Assembly (NCBI GenBank): GCA_022801475.1
Contig: JAAWSH010000020.1
Coordinates: 1-12,282 of the forward strand
Reading direction: 5' to 3'
Origin: Acutalibacter sp.
Lineage (GTDB): Bacteria > Bacillota > Clostridia > Oscillospirales > Acutalibacteraceae
DNA length: 12,282 nt
Each line of letters opens with the position of its first letter. Positions within the stretch are counted from its first letter, which is position 1. A model generated the notes under the pieces. That model was given only the letters and a program-made list of their open reading frames with translations, did not search any database and was not told where the DNA came from. The translations under genes were made by a program, and so were the position numbers. Positions 1 to 6,351 of the stretch are shown one piece after another.

Positions 1-709
1 CCGGGTGCTGAACAATGTGCTTAGCATAATGATTGAGAAGGGTTATGTGGGCCTAGACATTGACATGGAGTTTGTCCAGGCCCAGGACGCGGAGGGCTAT
101 CTGGCGTTTTTAGAGCGCACCGCCAAGATGCTGCACCAGCATGGGTACTTCCTACATGTGGATCTGCCCCCCAAGGCCTCGGCTTTAGAGGGCGGGCCTC
201 TGTACGAGGCCTACGACTACCAGGCCATTGGCCAGGTGGCAGACTCTGTACTGCTGATGACCTATGAGTGGGGCTATACCTATGGCCCGCCCATGGCTAT
301 AGCGCCCATTGACCAAGTGCGGCCTGTGGTAGAGTACGGGACAAAAACCATTGACCGGAGAAAGATCCTTATGGGTCTGCCCAACTACGGCTATGACTGG
401 ATTCTGCCCTTTGAGCGGGGCGCCACCCGGGCCACGGCCATTGGCAACGAGTATGCGGTAGAGATTGCCCAGCGGCAGGGAGCGGAGATCCAGTATGACG
501 AAACAGCCCAGTCCCCCTGGTTTATGTACACGCGGGACGGGCTGAAACATGTGGTATGGTTTGAGGATGTGCGAAGCATAGAAAAAAAGTACAGCCTGAT
601 GGATGAATTCGCCCTGCGGGGCGGGAGCTACTGGAACTTGATGCGGCCTTTTCAGCAAAACTGGTCCTTTTTGGCAGCCCGATACGCCATTGAGAAGAAA
701 AAAGCGTAA
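1..709 (+). CDS. GH18 family glycosidase, YaaH/SleL-like spore peptidoglycan hydrolase (5' partial)
   Basis: This is the C-terminal part of a glycoside hydrolase family 18 TIM barrel; the frame is open at the window edge, so about 235 residues are visible and the true start lies upstream. Counting from the GTG at position 5, the catalytic signature D-x-D-x-E is seen as LDIDMEFV (residues 17-24), with Glu22 as the expected proton donor. Later GH18 landmarks are MTYEWG (barrel strand with Tyr) and the C-terminal GGSYWNLMRPF segment. Relatives in spore formers (YaaH, SleL) cleave N-acetylglucosaminidic bonds in cortex peptidoglycan and usually carry N-terminal LysM repeats; any such repeats would be outside the window. 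The next gene converges on it with about 52 bases between the two stop codons and no visible terminator hairpin. The family call is firm; the germination role is inferred. Confidence 0.85.
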   Translation, partial: RVLNNVLSIMIEKGYVGLDIDMEFVQAQDAEGYLAFLERTAKMLHQHGYFLHVDLPPKASALEGGPLYEAYDYQAIGQVADSVLLMTYEWGYTYGPPMAIAPIDQVRPVVEYGTKTIDRRKILMGLPNYGYDWILPFERGATRATAIGNEYAVEIAQRQGAEIQYDETAQSPWFMYTRDGLKHVVWFEDVRSIEKKYSLMDEFALRGGSYWNLMRPFQQNWSFLAARYAIEKKKA

Positions 710-761
710 GGCAAGGCTCTTAGAGGAAGCGTGACATAAAACCTGTGCCAGCAGACCCTAT

Positions 762-1487
762 CTATTTAGCCGTCCGGTATACATAGGCCCGGCCCTTCAT
801 ACCAATTTGCTCTACCGCGCCCAGCTCCCGGGCCGCACTAAGGGCCAGTGAACCCGCCATGCTGGAAAATCTTCCCAACCGGCAGAAATCCTTGGCGGTA
901 AACTCTTCCGGCAGTCCGGGCGGCAGCAGCCGGGTGCTCTCCCCAGGCCCTAGGACCCACACCTCGTCCAACAGGCGCACGGGCATACGCTCATACCGGG
1001 TATAGCCCCTGCGGCCCTGGCCGTCCTTTAGGCGGTACTCCTCCACCTCCAGCACCGGCACAGAAAAGCCCAGCCCCGGCCGCCCCAGCAGGGGCCGTAT
1101 GCGGTACAGCTCCGGCAGAATCTCCCAGGGCCCCCCGGGCTTTGGGCTTTTTCTTTTTCGGGATATGGCCCCCTCCTGGCTCATGCTAATCAGCCACTTG
1201 ACCCCTGCAACTGGGTACACCACGGTCACTGGGTAGGCCTTCAGAAAAAAATCCAGCTTTTCCCGCAGTCGGCCAAATCCTCCGGTCTGTATCTCCATAA
1301 TGCCCTGGGGGTTGACAATATCCGCCACAAAGCGGCCCACTCCCACCTCCCGGCACAAAGGGTCTGGCTCCAGGTATAACTTTAGCGCGGCGTGCAAAGT
1401 TTTTTCCTTTAAGGTGCCAATGCCCCCGGCTCCGGGCCGGGCCTCCATCACCTGGGCACAGGCCCATAAAAACCGTTCCTGATCCAT
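762..1487 (-). CDS. Uncharacterised protein with PD-(D/E)XK-like motifs and a possible C-terminal winged helix
   Basis: I do not recognise a named family for this 241-residue protein. The N-terminal third reads like a conserved nuclease-type core: Glu28 in TLKEKTLH, Asp56 in GRFVADIV, and Glu65-x-Gln67 in IMEIQT, an order (E...D...ExQ) similar to PD-(D/E)XK enzymes with Gln in place of Lys. A basic patch RKRKSPK follows at about residues 110-116. The last 45 residues (FTAKDFCRLGRF... to YVYRT) resemble a small helix-turn-helix with a beta wing. No signal peptide or membrane segment is seen. The ATG overlaps the upstream stop by one base (TGATG), pointing to translational coupling with the amidohydrolase gene. 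The nuclease reading is inference only; a catalytically inactive DNA-binding protein is equally possible. Confidence 0.7.
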   Translation of the reverse strand: MDQERFLWACAQVMEARPGAGGIGTLKEKTLHAALKLYLEPDPLCREVGVGRFVADIVNPQGIMEIQTGGFGRLREKLDFFLKAYPVTVVYPVAGVKWLISMSQEGAISRKRKSPKPGGPWEILPELYRIRPLLGRPGLGFSVPVLEVEEYRLKDGQGRRGYTRYERMPVRLLDEVWVLGPGESTRLLPPGLPEEFTAKDFCRLGRFSSMAGSLALSAARELGAVEQIGMKGRAYVYRTAK

Positions 1488-2302
1488 CAGCCCAGTTTAA
1501 ACAGCCGGGCAAAGTTTCCGTATAGCACGGCCCGGTTTTCCTCTTCGGTAAGGCCCAGGGCAAAAAACCGCGCCAGCTCGTCCTCCACAGGCCACATGGG
1601 AAAGTCTGTGCCAAACAGGGTGTACTCCACCCCAAAGCACGCCATGCTCTCCAGGGCCTCTTCCCGGCTGAGAAACCCCAGAGAGCTGGAGGTGTCCACA
1701 TACACATGGGCCCCTTTCAGGCAGCGGCGGGCCTCCTCCCACTCTGTATACCCCCCCAGATGAGCGGCAACGCAAGTGAGCTCCGGCAGCTTGTCCAGCA
1801 CCCGGGCCAACCGGATGGGGGAAGAAAAATCCTTACGCCTGTCCCCCGTGTGGAACAAAATGGGCAGCCCGCGGCTCTGGACCGCCCGATAAAAAGGCAG
1901 CATGGCCGGGTCGTCAATCTGAAATTCCTGAAAGTCCGGGTGCAGCTTAATGCCCCGAAGCCCCAGGGCCTGGATGGCGTCCAGGCCCTCTTCGATCTTT
2001 TCAATATCCTGGTGCCAGGCCCCCAGTCCCACAAACTGGGGATATTGAAGGCAGGCCCCGGCAATAAAGCGGTTAATGGAATCCACTTGCTCGGCTTTTG
2101 TAGCCACAGAACATACTAAAAATTGGTCTATGCCCGCCCTGCCGCCGGTTTCGGCCAGGACGGCGGGCAGCCCCACGTAGCGCATAGACAGGTCGTAGAA
2201 GCTTCCCACCGAGGCGGTGGCCTTTTCAGCAATTTTTTCCGGGTAGATATGGGCGTGGGCGTCGGCGGCAGGGTAAGCCACGCCGTTCCATGTTACTGGC
2301 AA
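1487..2302 (-). CDS. Amidohydrolase-2 family metal-dependent hydrolase
   Basis: This is a 271-residue TIM-barrel hydrolase or decarboxylase-like enzyme (COG2159 / Amidohydro_2). The metal and catalytic landmarks are present in order: HAH at residues 16-18, KLHPD at 119-123, FHTG (His151), AHLGGY (His181) and FGTDFPMW (Asp233). The length is normal for the single-domain group. The substrate cannot be read from sequence; members act on carboxylic acids, lactones or amides. The start is probably TTG at 2302: no in-frame ATG fits the conserved N-terminus, and AAAGGA lies nine bases upstream, inside the end of queH. It sits five bases after the queH stop and its own stop overlaps the next start by one base, so the three genes should form one transcript. 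A role linked to queuosine is not shown. Confidence 0.88.
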   Translation of the reverse strand: MPVTWNGVAYPAADAHAHIYPEKIAEKATASVGSFYDLSMRYVGLPAVLAETGGRAGIDQFLVCSVATKAEQVDSINRFIAGACLQYPQFVGLGAWHQDIEKIEEGLDAIQALGLRGIKLHPDFQEFQIDDPAMLPFYRAVQSRGLPILFHTGDRRKDFSSPIRLARVLDKLPELTCVAAHLGGYTEWEEARRCLKGAHVYVDTSSSLGFLSREEALESMACFGVEYTLFGTDFPMWPVEDELARFFALGLTEEENRAVLYGNFARLFKLG

Positions 2303-2307
2303 TCGAG

Positions 2308-2922
2308 TCAGTCCTTTCTTTTAGAGTACACACAGCCACAGTAGTTCTGTCTATACAGACCATATTCCCGGGAGAGTTCCACCGAGCGCTTGTAGCCCTC
2401 CCGCTTTTTAAAGTCCGCAGGCAGGTGCTTCACCCCATACCGGGCGGCCAGCTCCTCGCCAATGCGGTTCAGCTCCCGGGCATTTTTTAGGGGGCTGATG
2501 GACAGGGTGGTGGTAAAGTAGTCCGCCCCCAGGTCTTGGGCGGCCCGAGCGGCCTCTTCCAGGCGCAGGCGATAGCAGATAAGGCACCGGGCGCCCCCCT
2601 CGGGCTCCTCCTCCAGGCCTTTCACCGCTTGGGAAAAGTCCTCTCCCCGGTACTGGCAGGGCGCCAGAGAGACCGGGTTTTCCAGGGGCATTTGGGCTAT
2701 TAGCCGCCGCAGCTCCTCCAAGCGTTTTTGATACTCTGCCCAAGGGGAGATGTTGGGGTTATAATAGAGCAGGATAATGGAAAAATATTGGCCAAGGTAC
2801 TCCAGCACCGCACTGGAACAGGGCGCGCAGCAGGCATGCAGCAAAAGCCGGGGCGGCGGGCCCGAGAGACCATCAATTAATTTTTCCAGCTCTTTTCCAT
2901 AATTTCTTGGGCATGGCGGCAC
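2308..2922 (-). CDS. queH: Epoxyqueuosine reductase QueH
   Basis: This 204-residue protein matches the QueH (formerly DUF208) family, the non-cobalamin enzyme that reduces epoxyqueuosine to queuosine in tRNA as the last step of queuosine synthesis. The family cysteines are visible: HACCAPC (Cys31, Cys32, Cys35), RCLIC (Cys113, Cys116) and YCGC (Cys195, Cys197). The conserved TTTLSISPLKN block is at about residues 137-147. These residues are known to bind a 4Fe-4S cluster and an adjacent metal. The start is taken as GTG at 2922 because GGAAGGAG lies eight bases upstream on the minus strand and no in-frame ATG is available. It is the first gene of a three-gene minus-strand operon. No preQ1 riboswitch is recognisable in its upstream region. 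Confidence 0.93.
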   Translation of the reverse strand: MPPCPRNYGKELEKLIDGLSGPPPRLLLHACCAPCSSAVLEYLGQYFSIILLYYNPNISPWAEYQKRLEELRRLIAQMPLENPVSLAPCQYRGEDFSQAVKGLEEEPEGGARCLICYRLRLEEAARAAQDLGADYFTTTLSISPLKNARELNRIGEELAARYGVKHLPADFKKREGYKRSVELSREYGLYRQNYCGCVYSKRKD

Positions 2923-3200
2923 AGGAAACGCTCCTTCCTTTTATTATGGCCATGGAGTTCTGCTCCACACCTTGTCTAAATTTTTTTTGAAAAAAGTTTC
3001 TTAAGGCATTTTCTAAAATCGTAGATCTAAAATTCTCTTTAAGATAACACGCCGGCCCTTGTCACAAAGCAGCAGGCTTTAAGAAGCTTTTGCGCCGCCA
3101 CCGCAGAGAGGCGTGGACCCACCCCACAAGGCCCCGGACCGCAGGCCCGTATCACCAAGGCGGCATCCAGGACCGGGTTGGCAAAAGCAAAACATATCCC

Positions 3201-3216
3201 GTCACAATTTTGTAAC
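3201..3216. promoter_or_regulatory. Operator-like imperfect palindrome upstream of the DUF212 promoter
   Basis: The arms GTCACAA and TTGTAAC are separated by TT and match as an inverted repeat with one mismatch. They end nine bases before the -35 box, a position suited to a regulator binding site. No regulator can be named. Confidence 0.3.
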
Positions 3217-3224
3217 AATATTGA

Positions 3225-3253
3225 TTGACATGAACCGTCAAAACCCTTACAAT
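3225..3253 (+). promoter_or_regulatory. Sigma-A promoter of the DUF212 gene
   Basis: A consensus -35 box TTGACA (3225-3230) is followed after exactly 17 bases by TACAAT (3248-3253). Transcription would start near 3260, giving a leader of about 30 nt with the ribosome-binding site AAAGGGGA at 3276-3283. Confidence 0.85.
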
Positions 3254-3289
3254 AGTACTATTGAAATAATCCTTTAAAGGGGACTCTCC

Positions 3290-3778
3290 ATGGACCTTGC
3301 GTTTTTGATCTCAAACCCGCTGATCAACGTCAGTGTGATTTCCTGGGCCTCGGCGCAGCTTTTGAAAACTTTGGTGGACGCGGTCAAGCATAAACAGTTT
3401 GACCGCCACCGGCTGGCCGGGGCTGGAGGTATGCCCAGCTCCCACTCGGCGGTAACCTGCTCGGTACTGCTGACCTCTTACTATCTCTATGGGTTCAATT
3501 CCCCTGTGTTCGCCCTGGCCTTTGTGCTGGCCCTGATTGTCATGTATGACGCCACTGGCGTGCGCTGGGCGGCGGGGCTGCACGCCAAGGCCATCAACCA
3601 CATTGTGGAGTATCTGGAGAAAAGCGAGAACCCAGAGGACAAGCGGGCCCTGCACGAGCTGATCCCCCGGCTCAACGAGTCCCTGGGGCACCGGGTACGG
3701 GAGGCCATTTGCGGCGCGGGGCTGGGCTTTCTCATCGCGGTGATCGGGCATTTAAGCCGCACTGGGGGCGCGTCCTAA
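3290..3778 (+). CDS. Divergent PAP2 family membrane protein (DUF212, YuiD-like)
   Basis: This 162-residue integral membrane protein belongs to the DUF212 group, a distant branch of the PAP2 acid phosphatase/VanZ-like superfamily. Its marks are GGMPSSHSA (residues 46-54), VMYDATGVR (84-92) and LGHRVREA (132-139). Hydrophobic segments lie at about 5-25, 55-68, 71-88 and 139-155. The usual DATGVRR reads DATGVRW here, a small departure. Family members are presumed lipid-phosphate or polyprenyl-phosphate phosphatases, but no activity is established for the bacterial group. ATG at 3290 follows AAAGGGGA by six bases and a near-consensus promoter. The stop overlaps the stop of the convergent uracil-DNA glycosylase gene by three bases, leaving no room for an intergenic terminator. 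The physiological role is unknown. Confidence 0.9.
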   Translation: MDLAFLISNPLINVSVISWASAQLLKTLVDAVKHKQFDRHRLAGAGGMPSSHSAVTCSVLLTSYYLYGFNSPVFALAFVLALIVMYDATGVRWAAGLHAKAINHIVEYLEKSENPEDKRALHELIPRLNESLGHRVREAICGAGLGFLIAVIGHLSRTGGAS

Positions 3779-4353
3779 GCTTTTGCCACGTCGCAGCCCA
3801 GCTGGTCGATTTTTTCCCGCAGGGCAAGAAAATCCTCAAAGACTTCGGGCTTTTGCCGGGGGTTGCGCAAAAGGGCCGCCGGGTGCAGGGTTGCCATCAT
3901 CAAGGTGCCGTTTTTTTCCACGAACTGTCCATGCTCCCGGGTGATTTTGATGTCTGGCTTCATCATGCGCATGGCGGCCACCCGGCCCAAACACACCACA
4001 ATTTTGGGGCGCAGCAGGGCAAACTGGTTGCGCAGCCAGCCAATGCAGGCCTCCTGCTCCTCGGGCAGGGGGTCTCGGTTTTGGGGCGGGCGGCACTTGA
4101 CAATATTGGCAATATAGATATTGGTTTTCCGGTCCAGGTCTACCGCGGCTAAAAGCTTGTCCAGCAGCTGGCCTCCCCGGCCCACAAAGGGTTCGCCCTG
4201 CAGGTCCTCATTTTCCCCTGGCCCCTCTCCCACAAACAGCACCTTTGCCCTGGGGTTGCCCACGCCAAACACCACATGGTGGCGGTTCTGGCACAGGCCG
4301 CATTTCTGACAGTTTTGGCAGGCTGCTTCCAGGGCTTCCCAGTTGTCAAACAT
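3775..4353 (-). CDS. Type-4 (Fe-S) uracil-DNA glycosylase
   Basis: This 192-residue base-excision repair enzyme removes uracil from DNA. It shows the family-4 layout: an N-terminal cysteine cluster (CQNCQKCGLC, Cys12 to Cys21) and Cys87/Cys103 spaced by 16 to complete the 4Fe-4S site. Motif A is GEGPGENEDLQGEPFVGRGG at residues 43-62, NIVKCRPPQNRDP follows, and the motif B loop is HPAALLRNP (157-165). The start is ATG at 4353 because AAAGGAG sits ten bases upstream and the conserved cysteines begin 12 residues in; the frame continues 21 codons further upstream but those run into the promoter. It has its own consensus promoter and converges on the DUF212 gene with a three-base overlap of stop codons. 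Confidence 0.94.
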   Translation of the reverse strand: MFDNWEALEAACQNCQKCGLCQNRHHVVFGVGNPRAKVLFVGEGPGENEDLQGEPFVGRGGQLLDKLLAAVDLDRKTNIYIANIVKCRPPQNRDPLPEEQEACIGWLRNQFALLRPKIVVCLGRVAAMRMMKPDIKITREHGQFVEKNGTLMMATLHPAALLRNPRQKPEVFEDFLALREKIDQLGCDVAKA

Positions 4354-4387
4354 AGGCCGCACACTCCTTTGGGATCGTTTTGGGTTG

Positions 4388-4416
4388 ATTATACCACGGG
4401 GGCGGTGCAAAGTCAA
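4388..4416 (-). promoter_or_regulatory. Sigma-A promoter of the uracil-DNA glycosylase gene
   Basis: Read on the minus strand, TTGACT (4416-4411) and a perfect TATAAT (4393-4388) are separated by 17 bases, with an upstream TG that makes an extended -10. The predicted start is near 4381, about 28 nt before the ATG. Confidence 0.88.
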
Positions 4417-4663
4417 ACCTCGCCCTTTTCTAGAAAGATGCCAGGGTTTTTAGGGCCAGAGTCCCCCCGCCGCCAGAGGGGCTCTGGCCCTTGCCTGCGC
4501 TGCCGCTCCGGCAGGTGCTGGATGTGTTCTACCGGAACACATTCCTCAAGCCGGAAGAAGCCCCCGCCGGGTTGGCACACGACACAACAAAATTTTTCCT
4601 GTTCCGCCCCGGAAAGCTTGCGCGTAGAACAACGCCTTTGGACACTCCCCCAAAACCCGGCCC
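4417..4663. other. Divergent intergenic region with a long hairpin and a possible coding remnant
   Basis: This lies between the divergent promoters of the glycosylase and pduL genes. It contains a ten-base perfect inverted repeat, AGGGCCAGAG (4452-4461) and CTCTGGCCCT (4482-4491), extended inward by CCCC/GGGG, with no T-run on either strand in terminator position. Plus-strand frame 4434-4667 stays open for 77 codons without a start and includes the protein-like stretch LRQVLDVFYRNTFLKPEE. It may be the decayed end of a lost gene; evidence is weak. Confidence 0.35.
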
Positions 4664-4692
4664 TTGATTTTTCCCGCGCCCAGTATTATAAT
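4664..4692 (+). promoter_or_regulatory. Sigma-A promoter of the pduL-EEP operon
   Basis: TTGATT (4664-4669) and a perfect TATAAT (4687-4692) are spaced by 17 bases. Transcription should start near 4699, leaving a leader of about 30 nt before the pduL start. Confidence 0.85.
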
Positions 4693-4729
4693 ATTGAGAG
4701 ACAGCAAACCAATTTTTGGAGGCATTTTT

Positions 4730-5296
4730 ATGAAAGTTATGGTAGAAACTTCCGCGCATCACGTCCATGTTTCCGACCAGGACCTGGCCACCCTGTTCGG
4801 CCCTGGCGCGGCACTGACCAACAAGAAGGATCTTTCCCAGCCCGGGCAGTTTGCCTGCGCCGAAAAGGTGGAGGTAGTAGGTCCCAAGGGGTCCATGTCC
4901 ATGTCCATTTTGGGCCCCACCCGGCCCGAGACCCAGGTGGAGATCTCTCTGACCGACGCCCGCAAGCTGGGCGTTACCGCGCCCATTCGGGAGTCTGGGG
5001 ATCTGGAGGGTACCCCTGGCTGCACCCTGAAGGGCCCCGCCGGCCAGGTGACCCTTGAAAAGGGCGTCATTGCCGCCAAGCGCCACATCCATTTTAATCC
5101 CGAAGAGGCCAAAGAGGCCGGTGTGGAGGACAAGCAGATCGTCTCTGTAAAGGTAGACTACAACGGCCGCGCCCTGGTGTTTGGCGACGTAGTCTGCCGG
5201 GTAAGCCCCAAGTATGCCCTGGCCATGCACGTGGACACCGACGAGTCCAACGCCGCAGCACTGCCCGGCACGGTTGACGGGGAGATTATCAAATAA
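4730..5296 (+). CDS. pduL: Phosphate acyltransferase, PduL family
   Basis: This 188-residue protein is a PduL-type phosphotransacylase, which interconverts acyl-CoA and acyl-phosphate and is unrelated in fold to Pta. The two beta-barrel domains each show the metal-binding histidine motif: SAHHVHVS (His11, His13) and AKRHIHFN (His119, His121). The C-terminal MHVDTDESNAA block carries His167. These histidines are known zinc ligands in the family. There is no N-terminal encapsulation extension and no microcompartment shell gene nearby, so it probably acts in the cytoplasm in acetate or propionate fermentation and energy conservation. ATG at 4730 follows TTGGAGG by seven bases; the frame is open upstream but that part overlaps the promoter. 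The next gene begins at the base after the stop codon, so the two are co-transcribed. Confidence 0.92.
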   Translation: MKVMVETSAHHVHVSDQDLATLFGPGAALTNKKDLSQPGQFACAEKVEVVGPKGSMSMSILGPTRPETQVEISLTDARKLGVTAPIRESGDLEGTPGCTLKGPAGQVTLEKGVIAAKRHIHFNPEEAKEAGVEDKQIVSVKVDYNGRALVFGDVVCRVSPKYALAMHVDTDESNAAALPGTVDGEIIK

Positions 5297-6079
5297 ATGA
5301 TGAACAAGCTCAACGTTTTCACCTATAACCTGCGTATTGACGTGCAGGGAGACGGGAAGAATTCTTTCCAGAACCGCCGGGACTTTATTCTGGCCCGATT
5401 CCCCAGCTATGGGGCGGCGCTGGTGGGGTTTCAGGAGACAGCCCCCCATATGCGCCAATGGCTGATAGAGAACCTGGCCGGCTACCAGGTCTGCGGCCTG
5501 GGCCGGGAGGCTGACCTACAGGGCGAGAGCAACCCCATTGCCTACCGGGCAGACCTGTTCGAGCTGGTGGCACTGGATATGTTTTGGCTATCCGATATCC
5601 CCTGGAAGCCAGGCAGCCGCTTTGCCACAGACCAGAGCGACTGCCCCCGCATCTGTACAGTAGCCGCTCTGCGGCATAAGGAAAGCGGCCGTCTGCTGCG
5701 CTGTTATAACACCCACCTGGACCATCTGGGGCCCATTGCCCAGGCCCAGGGACTCAGCCTGGTGCTGGCCCGCATGGCAGAGGACTATGCCCGCTGGCCC
5801 ATGCCTGTAATTTTAATGGGTGACTTCAACGCCTTCCCCCACAGTCCGGTGTACAAAAGCGCCCAGGGCTTTGCTGGCTGCGGCGCGCCCCTGGTGGACG
5901 TGACCGCCGGCCTGGGAGGCACCTTCCACGATTTTGGCCGGCTGGCCCAGCTGCAAAAAATCGACTATATTTTTACTAACCTGCCCTGCAACCCGGCTCA
6001 ATCCCTTTTGGCCCAGGATGAGGCGGACGGGGTGTATCTTTCCGACCACTACCCGGTAGGGGCTGTGGTGGAGCTGTAG
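5297..6079 (+). CDS. Endonuclease/exonuclease/phosphatase (EEP) family protein
   Basis: This 260-residue protein has the full EEP catalytic set: TYNLR (Asn11), GFQET (Glu47), NTHLDH (His140), MGDFNAFPHS (Asp176, Asn178), KIDYIF (Asp223) and SDHYPV (Asp250, His251). Members hydrolyse phosphodiester or phosphomonoester bonds in DNA, sugar phosphates or lipids with a divalent metal. The short, secretion-signal-free form seen here is common in Firmicutes and usually has no known substrate. It starts immediately after the pduL stop codon (TAA-ATG-ATG); the second ATG is an alternative start. GGGGAG lies about 12 bases upstream, inside pduL. A strong terminator follows 30 bases after the stop. No functional link to PduL is evident beyond the shared transcript. 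Confidence 0.9.
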   Translation: MMNKLNVFTYNLRIDVQGDGKNSFQNRRDFILARFPSYGAALVGFQETAPHMRQWLIENLAGYQVCGLGREADLQGESNPIAYRADLFELVALDMFWLSDIPWKPGSRFATDQSDCPRICTVAALRHKESGRLLRCYNTHLDHLGPIAQAQGLSLVLARMAEDYARWPMPVILMGDFNAFPHSPVYKSAQGFAGCGAPLVDVTAGLGGTFHDFGRLAQLQKIDYIFTNLPCNPAQSLLAQDEADGVYLSDHYPVGAVVEL

Positions 6080-6108
6080 GGACAAGATTCTCTCAACATA
6101 AAAAGAAC

Positions 6109-6157
6109 CCGGCGCACGATGGAGGCTTTTCCATGTGCGCCGGCCTTTTTATTTTTT
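6109..6157. terminator. Strong rho-independent terminator after the pduL-EEP operon, probably bidirectional
   Basis: The stem CCGGCGCACGATGGA (6109-6123) pairs with TCCATGTGCGCCGG (6130-6143), with a single bulged base, and is followed by CC and a T-rich run (6146-6157). On the other strand the stem is followed by a T5 tract from the A-run at 6100-6104, so it may also stop minus-strand transcripts from the SGNH gene. Confidence 0.93.
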
Positions 6158-6232
6158 ATGGAGCGCCATCTGACCCACGCCGGGCCAAAGCAGATGCCCG
6201 CCGCTTTTCACCGCATGGCAACACAGCATTAT

Positions 6233-6343
6233 AGTAAACGCACTTGAAAATCGGTACATCCCGATTTTCAAGTTGAGCGGCTGAGCCGCCTGGTTCAAAA
6301 GAGGTATTCTACCTCTTTTGAGCCAACAGCAAAGCCGTTTACT
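6233..6343. repeat. Cloverleaf-shaped inverted-repeat element
   Basis: An outer eight-base perfect stem, AGTAAACG (6233-6240) with CGTTTACT (6336-6343), encloses three successive hairpins. Arm 1 is a perfect 13-base stem, 6242-6254 with 6261-6273. Arm 2 is GCGGC (6277-6281) with GCCGC (6285-6289). Arm 3 is a 15-base stem, 6292-6306 with 6310-6324, with one G-T pair. The element begins eight bases beyond the stop codon of the minus-strand SGNH gene. It has no coding frame and no clear target-site duplication. It may be a dispersed palindromic repeat or miniature mobile element, or an mRNA 3'-end structure; copy number cannot be judged from one window. Confidence 0.75.
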
Positions 6344-6351
6344 CTACCCAT

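Larger units (their letters stand above)
2923..3289. other. Intergenic region between divergent queH and DUF212 genes
   Basis: This stretch of about 365 bases has no supportable gene. It holds the queH ribosome-binding site at the left end, an AT-rich zone with a T8/A6 tract around 2980-2996, a GC-rich block around 3088-3180 with several self-complementary pieces (for example GCCGCC near 3094 against GGCGGC near 3170), and the DUF212 promoter at the right end. I could not find a convincing promoter for queH on the minus strand. Confidence 0.5.

Noticed and set aside
1706..2119. A 137-codon plus-strand open frame inside the amidohydrolase gene
   Set aside because: It is antisense to a clear catalytic domain and has no supporting features; similar mirror frames occur opposite prfC, the beta-lactamase-like gene and the SGNH gene.
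2923..3100. A preQ1 riboswitch upstream of queH
   Set aside because: The minus-strand leader lacks the preQ1 class I pattern (a C-rich loop and an A-rich tail pairing back); no other riboswitch consensus was recognised.
4452..4491. The long hairpin between the glycosylase and pduL genes as a terminator
   Set aside because: It lies upstream of both divergent promoters, and neither strand has a T-run after the stem.
4276..5058. A 260-codon plus-strand open frame
   Set aside because: It overlaps the glycosylase gene, both divergent promoters and pduL in other frames; its translation is rich in Arg, Pro, Ser and Gly with no domain.
4529..5458. A 309-codon minus-strand open frame
   Set aside because: It lies opposite pduL and the start of the EEP gene, has no ribosome-binding site or recognisable motif, and is a GC-bias mirror frame of genuine conserved genes.
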